Assembly: GCA_933822405.4 (NCBI GenBank)
Contig: CAKOGP040002091.1
Location: 305,889 to 369,888, forward strand
DNA length: 64,000 nt
From: Cylindrotheca closterium
Taxonomy: Eukaryota; Bacillariophyta; Bacillariophyceae; Bacillariales; Bacillariaceae
Reading direction: 5' to 3'
The notes under the pieces were generated by a model. It was given only the letters and a program-made list of their open reading frames with translations, was not told the origin of the DNA and made no database searches. This document shows, piece after piece, positions 21,835 through 32,900 of this stretch (within the stretch, counting starts at the first letter, position 1; each line of letters starts with the position of its first letter). Position numbers and translations under genes: made by a program.

Positions 21835-22450
21835 CTAATCTTGAATCCAAGAGTAGTCCCTACCCTGTGAATGTAAGGCTAAAAGTGCCAATGACCATGA
21901 TTGCAGCGCTACCTTTTCATCCCCGAGCAAGAAGGCGTCGACAATATCTTTTCCTCTGCACACCACCTCATAGCCGACTTCCGAAGCAGTCTTTAGTTCT
22001 TGGATCAGGCGGTATGGCACAAATCCAATGAAGCAGTTTGCTCCATCGTTGATTTCAGGTTGCGTTGACTGCTGACCATTTACTACCCTTGGCCAAGTAT
22101 CCCCATGCATTCGTGGACATGTCAAAAGAAAGATGCGCAGGATATCCCTCGATTGTCAGACATTGCCCCATGACATTCAGTTTACATCCTGAGATGGACT
22201 CAGATGCCCATGGGAACAGTTTTGACCATACCGCTTTGTCCCATGTGGTTGGCATTGCCTCGCCAACGCTGAGGTTTTTATGGTGCTCATTGTCCTTACT
22301 GTTTCCGTGTACCAGTAGACATACATTCAGCGCGACGGAAGCAAGTGTTGCCAACAGCAGAAATACCGCAGCAAGTTTGTAGTTGAATCGAGAGTTGTCC
22401 TCACCAGTCTTTGGTGAAGTATCACCCTCCGAATCCACTTCTTGTGTCAT
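21835..22450 (-). pseudogene. Small single-pass membrane protein gene with a frame break
   Basis: From the ATG at 22450 a 131-residue frame encodes a short acidic N-terminus, one transmembrane helix (LAAVFLLLATLASVALNVCLLV) and a Cys-containing exterior region, and stops at TGA (22057-22055). In the +1 frame the sequence continues in coding style (NCFIGFVPYRLIQELK, EVGYEVVCRGKDIVDAFLLGDEK) down to 21835. No intron of plausible length joins the frames: local GT and AG pairs are under 20 bp apart. Either there is a one-base insertion (pseudogene or assembly error) or a +1 frameshift at an ACC-TGA site. I do not recognise the protein. The coding character on both sides suggests recent damage. 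Confidence 0.5.
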
Positions 22451-23438
22451 TGTTACACAATTTTGATGTCTGTTTCTTCACTTTTGCCTTTCTTGCTTTA
22501 TGCGATGATGTGGAAACAACTTAATGGCTTTTCCGCGGTCTTGTTCAGTCCAGCTTTTTGGGTCGTCTAGTTCAATTATTACAATCGTACCAGCTGAAGC
22601 TAATCACATATATATACCAGTCATCGATGCACTCTATATTTTTTGAGGAAACAATTGAAGAGACATGTAGTCAACATCGACAACGTGCCTGATTTACAGT
22701 GCGTTTCTGAAACAGTGTCGGATACTGTATCTGACATGCGACGCGTCAGCTACAATGCGAGTCGGCACATTGGGATGGTTTTCGCTTGGCATTGAAAGCT
22801 ATTCATCCTTTTAATGGCTGGTGATAATGCTAGGGACAATCATTATTTTTCCACATTCTAACTTTCAACAGTAAGGGTATTGCAATGACGAGAAACCATC
22901 TCTGCACCTTCTGCTCATATTATCACAATAACCGCAGTCTAACCATCAGAAAGAATAGAGGGAAGCTAGTCGCATTCATCGGTACCGGTACCGGTACGCT
23001 CCTTTACATTCCTTGATGAAACGGTAGAGGGTTTTTAAAAAGGTTTGAAGTGTTCCTGAAGTTGAAAGTTTCTTCGTTGGGGAAAGAACAAGAGCGTGGA
23101 TGAAATGAAATTTCTCACCATGAAGAGAAGGAACGAATGACTGTACCGGTATGTACACGTACCAGAAGAGATTCTAATGCAACGAGGAGCGTCTCACTGA
23201 CATTTTTATTCATACATATATGGCTGGCTGGCTGGTCGCACAAGTAGGTGAATTGACTCATTCGAATAAGATTCGTTTTTATTTACACGATTATACACGA
23301 CTACCAGGTACACGTGTACTTTGAACTTGCACCAAAACTGGCGAGCAAGAGCTCGGCATTGAGGAAATTATCGGGCAGGCAGCTACCAACTTTATCAACA
23401 CCTCAAAATCGGCATCCTATACAAAGACCTATCCTTTG
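22451..23438. other. Long gap upstream of peptidase gene 1
   Basis: No gene visible in ~1 kb. Contains the GTAC palindrome clusters at 22981-22998, 23141-23165 and 23305-23320 and a TGGC tetranucleotide run near 23221-23234. The last 150 bp before 23439 must include the peptidase promoter. Confidence 0.4.
22981..22998. repeat. GGTACC palindrome cluster
   Basis: Nested copies of GGTACC with alternating CCGG, each self-complementary. It is one of many GTAC-centred palindromes in the gaps of this window. Confidence 0.6.
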
Positions 23439-26253
23439 ATGCCCCATACAATGGGAGCAATACTGTGGCTCTGCCAATGGTGCATTTTCATGATGGCATC
23501 CACAGCCATAGCACAGCCTGCAGTTGTTGACATGGAGAAGGCTTCCCTCAACATCTCGTTTCAAACCGAAGCGGCGGTGACAAAGGGGAATCAGATTCCC
23601 TTGAACGAGTCTTGCACTGCTTATATAAGGGATATCATGGCTAATGTAGGTCGAGCAGATTTGCAGTGTTCAACACCATCGGGGATGGTGTATTCGATAC
23701 CGGGTGTAAACAAGGATTGGATCGAGGAGAAACAACGGAACCATGAGCTTATAAGTGGATACACGCAAATGGACCTTCCTCCCACTACCATGATCGATGC
23801 TACGACACATGCGTTGATATTGGACTCTCCGCTGATATTACGAGACCCAGCAACTGGGACTGATTTGATTCGTCGGCGGAGGCTCTCAACTGCTGAAAAG
23901 GCTAGGGGAAAGAAAACAGTCCTTGTGGTTCGAGTGGAGGCTTCTGATAGTGCAACTACTCTTTCCGAGACCCAGCTTGCGAGTGATGTATTTGGTGATA
24001 ACGGGGATCCCAACAATCTACGATCTCAGTATCTTGCTTGTTCCTATGGAAAATTTGATTTGAACAAAGCTGAAAATCGAAATGGGCTGGACACGAATAT
24101 TCGAAACGGCGTAGTAACGGTGGAGGTACCAAATGTATCCAAATCAGTTGGTGATACTGCCATGCTGAACGCTATCAACAAGGAACTAGGGGATCAGTTC
24201 TCGACAGCAGCTTTCAATCTCGCTGACTTTGTGATATATTGCATGCCTCCTGGAGTTATGCACCCACTGGACGTTGCCTACGCTTTTATGGATGGTACGT
24301 GGCGGATGATTCAAAGGAAAATTGTCAGGACTATAGTGTCACCCTTCACTTACCTTCTGCTTTTCATTTCAGGATACAAGTCGATATACAATGACCAAGC
24401 TTGTAATCAAGTGTCAACTCAACTACACGAAGTGGGGTAAGCCATGTACAATGATTATTGTAGTCCTAGGCGGGAAACTGGGTAGTCAATTCTTTTCTCA
24501 CTTGTCTCTTGTTTGTTCCTTTGGTATCAGACACAACCTGAACATGGCCCATAGTGGAATGGGCGCAGACGAATATGCTGACAAGAGCGGGATGATGGGG
24601 TATTCGTTCGAATTAGACGACCTTCCGTACATGTGTTTCAAGTAAGTGGGCATCGTCTTGGTTCAATCTTCGAGTCTATATATGATAGGTTTAGCTAATG
24701 AAATGTCTCTCTTTTGGTTCTGTCTCTTCAGCGCTGCAAAAAGTTGGCAGCTTGGCTGGTACGCGGACAAGGCCCTTAGATTTACTCCTTCACCCACGGG
24801 CCAATACGAGTTTTCTGCCAAGTTGGCAGGGGTGGCTGACTACGCAACGACAGAGAACGATGTCGTGATCAAGATAGAACAGGAATTTTCTACTTGGGCA
24901 TACTTTGTCAACTACAACGCCGCGAAGGGTATCAATGCAGGTACTCAATATGGAAAGGATCGGGTGCTGGTAACCATGAAGGATACAAGTGACGAAGCAA
25001 ACACTTCAAAACTTGTAGCAAGACTGAGGGTTGGGCAGAATTTAAAGATCCGCAACTTTAATGGGAGAGCAGACGAAGAGTTGATTGTTGGATGGAAATC
25101 TCGTGTAGAGGATGTGGCTACACTTCGCATTTTCCTTCAGGGTCCAAACGTTCCAGAGCCAACACAGCCACCCTCAATTGCACCCTCCATCCTCCCGTCT
25201 TTTGCACCGACTCTACAAGCATCCCGGTTACCAACAATTCCACCCTCCATCAACCCGTCTTTTGCACCAACCCCACTGTCATCAGCAGGACCTACTTCTG
25301 CTCCCTCCATCAGCCCATCCTCTGCACCATCCATTGCATCATCAGCAGGACCTTCTTCTGTACCAACCATTGCATCGTCAGCAGGACCTTCATCGATACC
25401 GACACCGGTAGTCTCGGATCAGCCAACACTCTCACATCTTCCCACTTTGTCGCTGGTCCCATCCAAAGCACCGACAACCTCTGAAACACCCACAACAACG
25501 GATGTTCCAAGCCACAATCCTTCAACGTCTTTGATGCCTAGCGCTGGCCCGTCCAGTGCTCCTTCGCAGGCCCCGTCTCAAAGCCCCAGTTTGCTTCCTT
25601 CGCAGTCCCAATTGCCAAGTTCAAGTCCTTCGATGACGACCTCAGAAGTGCCTTCGTTTATGCCATCGGATCTTCCGAGCAGCGTGCCTTCTCGAAAGCC
25701 TTCTTCGGCACCTTCGATGAAACCATCTGTTCGATCGTCGGAGTTCGAATCAATGTTTGTATTACAGCTTCCCCGCGGCACAGACTTTGAAGTAGCAGCT
25801 AGTGTATGCGCCGGACTGCAATCCTATCTGGATGAAGTCACAAAGTCGACGTATGGCAACGAAACTGTGACGAGCATTTCTTGTCTTCCGATTGTTGAAG
25901 CCTTGGGCACGCAAAATGTCTTTGATCGTGGCGCAGATGTCACTGTGGTGATGACGAGTTCCTTTCCAATGGCCGCCATCGGTCCCAATGCAACGGAATT
26001 CGAATCGTATGTTGACGAAACTATTGGTTCTGGTGAAACAAGTTCACTTTTACCTGGAATAATCCTTGCATCAATAGAGGAAGCTGGACTGGAAGAAGGA
26101 TCCACTGTCAATTTGGAGTGGGACGATGAGACGTTTGACACTCCAGTGCTGAAGGTGGGATTTGAAGAAGAAGAATCATCATCATCCGGAATGCAAACCA
26201 CAATGCATCTGGTTTGTACATTATCATCTTTGTATCTATTATTTTTCTTGTAA
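23439..26253 (+). CDS. M11 gametolysin-like metalloprotease 1 with Pro-Ser stalk
   Basis: Exons 23439-24294, 24373-24436, 24531-24641 and 24732-26253 give 850 residues. The ATG at 23439 is used; the codon before it is TTG. A signal peptide (about residues 1-23) leads to a prodomain and an M11-type catalytic domain. Zinc ligands are in HEVGHNLNMAHSG (His304, His308, His314; Glu305 catalytic). Further conserved blocks are SDVFGD..DPNNLRSQYLACS, QACNQV, MMGYSF and CFNAAKSWQLGWYAD. A stalk of repeated P-S-x-x-P units follows (about 485-660), then a conserved ~150-residue domain and a hydrophobic C-terminal tail suited to a GPI or membrane anchor. Gametolysins of green algae digest Hyp-rich cell-wall glycoproteins; here a wall or mating role is inferred. 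First of three tandem paralogs. One intron lies inside the zinc motif. Confidence 0.9.
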
Positions 26254-26586
26254 ACTATTATCTTTACTCCACACACCAGCACCGGCATTGTAGCTCTAAC
26301 ACTTCAACTCTCATTTTTGTGTAATTGAGATGATAATAATTGGTACCAGGTACAAGTACCTGGTACCTGGTACGATTAGTATGGAGAGGCAAGACCTACT
26401 GTAGAGAAAAGACAGCCAGTCAGCCAAAATCCGGCGAAAAGTTTCCATTTCGGAAAGGTGATGGAAGAAATGTTTTCTCCGAAGAAATGACCGGGGATAA
26501 ATGTTTCTCTCTCCCAAGAGAAAATCACGAACTTCAAAAGATCACTCTGTAAACCTCAATCACAAATTTCTGAAACAACAACAACA
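26254..26586. other. Gap between peptidase genes 1 and 2
   Basis: Contains the 32-bp GGTACC inverted repeat at 26342-26373 and the promoter of peptidase 2. Around 26420-26530 GGAGAAAA and TTTCTCC-type motifs recur on both strands. No gene seen. Confidence 0.45.
26342..26373. repeat. GGTACC-AGGTAC inverted repeat
   Basis: Overlapping copies of GGTACC and CAGGTAC / GTACCTG face each other around a short centre, so the strand could fold into a hairpin. It lies 20-100 bp after the stop codon region of peptidase 1 and about 210 bp before the start of peptidase 2. Confidence 0.6.
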
Positions 26587-29500
26587 ATGCCGTCCAAGCC
26601 AACAGCAAAATGGCTCTGCCATTGGTGCCTTCTCATGCTGAGCGCCAGCGGACTAGCACAGCCTATCGACAATATACATGGAACTGATGACACGAGCTCT
26701 TCACAGCCAAATATATTCCAACGGCAAAAGACGATAGTTCAAGCCAAGAGAAGAATAGTGCTGGAGGAGCCTTGCACGGCAATGATTAGGGATATAATGG
26801 CAACTGCAGATCGGGCAGACTTGCAATGTGCGACGCCATCGGGGATGCTATATACGATACCTCAAGTCGACAAAACATGGATTGAAGAGAAGCAACTGAA
26901 TCATGAACTCATTAGTGGTGTTAGCCAAATCGATCTCCCCCCCAAAACACTAATCGACGTGGAAACACAGACGCTAGTACTGTATTCCGAACCAATCTTA
27001 CGAAACCCTACGTCTCGTGACTCCATTAGAGGTCCGCGGAAACTGGCAACTGCTGACAAAGCCAAAGGAACAAAAACAGTTCTAGTGGTTCGTGTGGAAG
27101 CTACTGATACTTCAACTTCACTGTCCGAGGCAGAGCTTGCAAGTGATGTATTCGGGGACGCGGGCGATCCTAACAATCTCCGATCCCAGTATCTTGCATG
27201 CTCGTATGACAAGTTTGAACTGACCAAAGCTTGGGGCAGAAGGGGGGTATCTACGAACATCGTGAACGGAATAACTACCGTTCAGGTTCCTCTGTCCAAG
27301 TCAGCAGGCGAGGCTGCGATACTGAATGCCATCAACTCGGAAATGACAACCCAATTCTCAACAAGAGTCTCGGATCTAGCAGACTTTGTGATGTTTTGTC
27401 TTCCTCCAGGCGTCATGCATCCAGATGACATTGCATATGGTAAGAACCAAAGATTATCAGCAAACTTGATTCGGAAACTTTTCTAATTTACTAGCACACT
27501 TGCTGAGAAAGCTCACATGAATGGATATCGATCTGTCTACAATGATGTTGCATGTCAGCAAGTTAGTACTCAACTTCATGAGATTGGCCACAATCTGAAC
27601 TTGAACCACAGCGGACGAGGGAATTCTGAGTACGGAGACAAGAGCTGCATGGTAAATTGCTAGCATCACGATGTTCCCCAGTTTGCGGTCTTAAATGCTC
27701 CATCTAACATCTGTTCCTTTTCAGATGGGCTTCTCATACGACAAGGACGATATTCCATACATGTGTTTCAAGTAAGTGACGTGGTGCTATTGCCAACCTT
27801 GCGCTTCCCGCCTCCTGGCTGACACATTATGTGCTCTGATTTCGTTCTATCAGCGCCGCAAAGAGCTGGCAACTTGGATGGTATAGCGACAAAGCTTTTG
27901 CCGTGAAGCCTACACCTAGCGACAAGCATGACTTTACAGTTGAGTTGAATGGTATTGTAGACTATGGAGTCACAAACAAGCACGTTCTTATCAAGATTGA
28001 GCAGGAGCAATCTACCTGGGCGTACTTTATTAATTACAATCTTGCCAAGGGTATGAATAGGAGTACTCAACTGGGAAAAGACAGAGTGCTTGTAACGTTG
28101 AAAGACACCAGCGATGAGGGAAACACCTCCAATCTTATCGCCGAATTGAAGCTGGATCAGAAGCTCACGATCCGCAACTTCAATGGAAGAGCTGGAGAAG
28201 AATTGTCTGTTGAATGGAAATCAATCACGAATGATGTAGCCATAATCTTCATCGGATTGACTGCACCGTCCATTACGCAGTCACCCACCACCACCCCTTC
28301 AACCAGCCCTACTCTGGAACCTTCTCTGCTACTGTCACAAGCACCTTCAACTGCTCCCTCTCTCAGTCCTACTCTGGAACATTCTCTGCTGCCATCACAA
28401 ACACCTTCGACTGCGCGCTCTCTCAGTCCAAGCCTGGAACCAACTCTTTTGCCTTCAAAAGCACCTTCAATTTCGCCCTCTCTTAGCCCAAGCCTGGAAC
28501 CAACTCTTTTGCCTTCACAGACGCCTTCCCTGTCACCATCAATTGATCCCAGCATGGAACCCTCCCCTGTGCCTTCATTGTTGCCATCATTCATGCCATC
28601 TGATCTTCCAAGCACGGTGCCATCTCAAAAGCCTTCCTTGCTGCCAACAGAGGTAGACTCGACAGCACCGACACTGTCAGAAGAGCCAAGTGTTTCGAGT
28701 GCCCCATCCCCTGCCCCATCGCACTCGGACGAACCAACCGTCTCTGCAGTTCCAAGCCAGACGCCCTCCATTTCCCCCTCTTCCACACCTACCAAGACAC
28801 CATCCACCGCCCCCTCACTCAAGCCATCACAGAGTCCGAGTCTGGGTCCATCTCAAAGCCCTTCAAGGGTCCCAAGTTTAGATCCATCTCAAAGCCCTTC
28901 AATGTTTCCCAGCTTGGATCCATCATTAAGCCCGTCGCATAGTCCCAGCTTGGACCCGTCTCCAAGTCCATCGCAGGGTCCCAGTCTGGATCCATCTCAA
29001 AGCCCTTCAAATGTTCCCACCCTCAAACCTTCGCAACACCCATTTCAAGGTCCATCTCCCTCCTCCGTGCCCTCGACAAGACCACTATTGAGCGAAACTG
29101 GTAGTCCCACCGTCAACCCAACTCAAGCTACTTCCGAGGTGCCTTCATCTTCTCCAACCTTCATTGCGTTGGAGCTGCAAACTACAATGAAGCTACAAAT
29201 CCCAGGGGGCATTCACTCCAGCACGATTCTACAAATGTGTGACGAAGTGGAATCGCATTTGGATGCGAACATGAAATTGATATATGGACCTGAGGTACAG
29301 ACTTCTGTGGAGTGTCGCCCCGACGACCCAGAGCCGCAAGCCGCGATCGACGGAAGCAACCGAAACGACCGGAGTGAAAACATCTTCGACCATATTGGTG
29401 GGCCTGACATCTTTGATTTTGGTGGACTTGGGGGTGATGGTGGTGACAGTGACGTGGATGGTGAAGTTGGACGTTCAATGACGGTCAATGTTGTAGCGAC

Positions 29501-29738
29501 AACTTTCTTCCCACAGAGGTCTGTTGCTCCTTTCCAAGCAGATTTCGACACTTACATCTTCAACAGTATTGCCACCGATAAATTGAATGTCCTTCCTCAA
29601 GGATTCAAGATGGAGTCAGACGATTCGACATACCCTCCAGTACTTCGTTTGGCAATCTCGACAGGAACACAGGCATCGATGAGTCTTGGATGTATAATCT
29701 GCTCATCTCTCACTTTGCTAATCCTTCTTGTAAATTAA
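26587..29738 (+). CDS. M11 gametolysin-like metalloprotease 2 with Pro-Ser stalk
   Basis: Exons 26587-27439, 27512-27651, 27725-27771 and 27854-29738 give 974 residues. It has the same plan as its upstream neighbour: signal peptide, prodomain, catalytic domain with HEIGHNLNLNHSG (His307, His311, His317), CFNAAKSWQLGWY block, long P-S-rich stalk, conserved domain and hydrophobic tail (CIICSSLTLLILLVN). The catalytic domains of genes 1 and 2 are close over their whole length, so they are recent duplicates. Intron positions differ: this gene lacks the intron inside the zinc motif but has one after DKSCM. The stalk is longer than in gene 1 and made of near-identical SPSLDPSQSPS-like units. An Asp/Gly-rich insert (near 29390-29470) breaks the distal domain. 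Confidence 0.9.
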
Positions 29739-29988
29739 TATTTTAAAATAGACTTAGATTTGACCATATCAAAAGATTTGGTTTTACTCCCACGCAAGTT
29801 CCGTGTTTAGACTCCAAACATGTCATCAAAATTCTTTGGCTACGAGCAAGGAAATTGTGAGGAAGTGATCTTGCGACACGACCCATCTGCACGCGTGTCG
29901 AGTCCAAATTGACAAAAACGGAGACTGGATTCTAACTTTGTCATGAGAAAAGTGAATTTAAAAAATTAAATACTCACCTTGATCAACA

Positions 29989-32900
29989 ATGAGGAATATA
30001 TTAGCATGGAAGAGGATCTACATACTATCAATACTAAGCATTTTTCAAACCACTATTGCAGCGCCAATAGATGCACGTAACCAGACGCTATCCGAGCCTT
30101 GTACCGCTATGGTGGAACGAATTGATGCCGACGAAGACACTGCGGTTCTCCTTTGTTTGACACCGAGTGGCAAGGATTATATTATTTCCTCAGTCGATGC
30201 TGAGTGGATAGAAGCGAAAACATCATCAAATGAACTTTACAGCGGATTGACGATATTGGATCTTCCTGACAATTCGTTGATCAACCTAGAAACTCAGACC
30301 ATAGAACTCGAAGCGCCGCCAGTGTTGGTCAACAATGAGAGTACGATAAGGCACCGAGGTCGCAAACTTACCGCTGTAATAGGTGTAAAGACTATACTGG
30401 CGGTTAGAGTAATAGCAGCGAACGCAGAAACATCCCCGTCCGAAGCGCAATTAGCCAGCGATATATTTGGTGGCGATGGCCTCGATTTTGTGAATGTGAG
30501 ATCGCAATACTTGGCATGTTCTCACGGAAAGCTTGATTTTCAGAAAGCAACCGGCAGGAGCGGGTTATCCACGAGCATTTATAATGGTGTTGTTACAGTA
30601 CAAGTGGATAAAGCGACATCCGTTGGTGCCAGAAATATGGTGAATGCGGTCAACGACGAGCTGACGCGACAGTTCAACACTCATCCCTCGAATCTGGCAT
30701 CATATGTCATGTACTTTTTGCCTGCTGGAACCTTCGGAGGCTTTGCTTATGGTAAGTGTTTACCTGTTCCTAGCTTTGTTCTCTTGTGTGCGTCCAGAGG
30801 CTCACTCAATTTCTACTCTCAATCAAAGCTTACATGAATGGTTATCGGTCGATTTTCAACGACCGTTTCGCATATGCGGTCTCGATTCAAATGCACGAAC
30901 TAGGACACAACTTGGGATTAGGTGCGTCATTTAAATAGGAACGTTCTTGTTTTTTATGGGAGCTTCATCTAAATCGATTCATCATACTTCAGGGCACTCG
31001 GGGCATGGCGGTGACAAATACGGAGACCAAAGTGGACTAGTGAGTACCCCTTCGTATTTCGAGCAAAAGCATGATTTTGTTGGCTTACATTACCTTTTTT
31101 TTAAAGATGGGATACTCCTACGGAAACGACGAAGCACCAAAAATGTGTTTCAATGCGGCGAAAAGTTGGCAACTGGGATGGTACGCTGACAAGACCGGAA
31201 GTGCCACACCATCGGGCAAGTTCCAGTTCGCTGGGCGACTAGGAAGCATCGTTGACTATCCGACAACGAATACACGCGTCCTAATTGAAATCAAGGAGAG
31301 TACTTCTGAATGGGCGTACTACTTGAACTATAATGCGGCAAAGGGATTCAATATTGGGACGGCTGAAGGACGAAATAGTGTACTTATAACAAAGAAGCAC
31401 ACTGGTAGTCCAGGGCACCAGTCCCTCTTGCTCTCAATACTGCAGAATGGCGGTAGTTACAGTATACCGGACTTTAATGGTAAGCCGGGCGAGACTTTGA
31501 AAGTGGAAGTTCATGCGATGACAGCGGATGAAGCGTACATTTCTGTCAAGTTGGATGGGTCGCCCACCCGAGCACCTTCTTCCTCGCCTTCCAATAGCCC
31601 TTCGAAGGCGCCATCAGGTAAGTTTGACGTCCTACGACCGAATCCGGCTCATATGATTAAATGCTGACACTTTTCCTCCAGTGAACCCTAGTATTCAACC
31701 GTCAGTGATGCCGTCAGCGGAAAAGTCATTGGAACCATCGAGTCATCCCTCGCTACTTCCATCGAATGATCCATCGCATGAGCCGTCTGGGGTTCCTTCA
31801 GATGAGCCGACCTTGGCGTTCTCGCAACGTCCAACATCTTCACCTTCAACCGGACCTACAAGAATTCCATCGAAATCGCCCTCATCAATCCCATCATCTT
31901 CACCGTCAACCAGACCTACAAGAATTCCATCTAAATCGCCCTCATCAATCCCATCTCGCAGCTCAAGCGCGGAGCCAAGCTCTTCACCAACTTTCGAGCC
32001 GACCTTGGTATTCTCGCAACATCCAACATCTTCACCGTCAATCAGACCTACAAGAATTCCATCTAAATCGCCCTCATCAATCCCATCTCGCGGCCCAAGC
32101 GCGGAGCCAAGCTCTTCACCAACTTTCGAGCCGACCTTAGTGTTCTCGCAACATCCAACATCTTCACCGTCAATCAGACCTACAAGAATTCCATCTAAAT
32201 CGCCCTCATCAATCCCATCTCGCAGCCCAAGCGCGGAGCCAAGCTCTTCACCAACTTTCGAGCCGACCTTGGTGTTCTCGCAACATCCAACATCTTCACC
32301 GTCAATCAGAGCTACAAGAATTCCATCTAAATCACCCTCTTCAATCCCATCTTGCAGCCCAAGTGTCAAGCCAAGTTCTTCACCAACTTTCGAGCCTTCC
32401 CAACGTTCATCTGGGCAACCAAGTATGGAGCCGTCGTTGCAGCCTTCGAGTAAACCGACACCAATCCATTCATCAAGTCCTTCGATTACTCCTTCTGGAA
32501 ATCCAACCCCAATGCCGTCCCAATTGCCTTTCGCATCGCCAACAGTAAGCCCTTCTGCGAAACCGAGCATAATTCCTTCCAACAATCCTACGACATTGCA
32601 TTCCGAAGGGCCTAGTCAAAGCATTGAGCCTACGATTACTCCATCGCAGATACCAACAGCCATACCATCTTGGAGTCCTTCTCTTTCAGTGAAACCGTCG
32701 TCAGGACCAACAATGGTTCCATCTATCCACCCCAGCATACGCCCTTCCATTGGCCCTACTGCTAGTACGATGCCAAGCCATGAGCCTTCCACATCGCCAT
32801 CTGTGAGCTTTGAGCCGAGCGTCAGTCCATCGGACCGACCGAGTAGCAGCGCGAGACCAAGTGCTAGACCGACTTCATCACCGAGTGCGATATCCCAAAG

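Noticed and set aside
28157..28615. 152-residue minus-strand open frame inside protease 2
   Set aside because: The same effect of the stalk repeat; no domain or start support.
31743..32585. 280-residue minus-strand open frame inside protease 3
   Set aside because: It is the mirror of the Pro-Ser repeat. Repetitive codons without TCA/TTA/CTA in this frame leave the antisense strand open, and the product is a monotonous Gly/Asp/Glu text.
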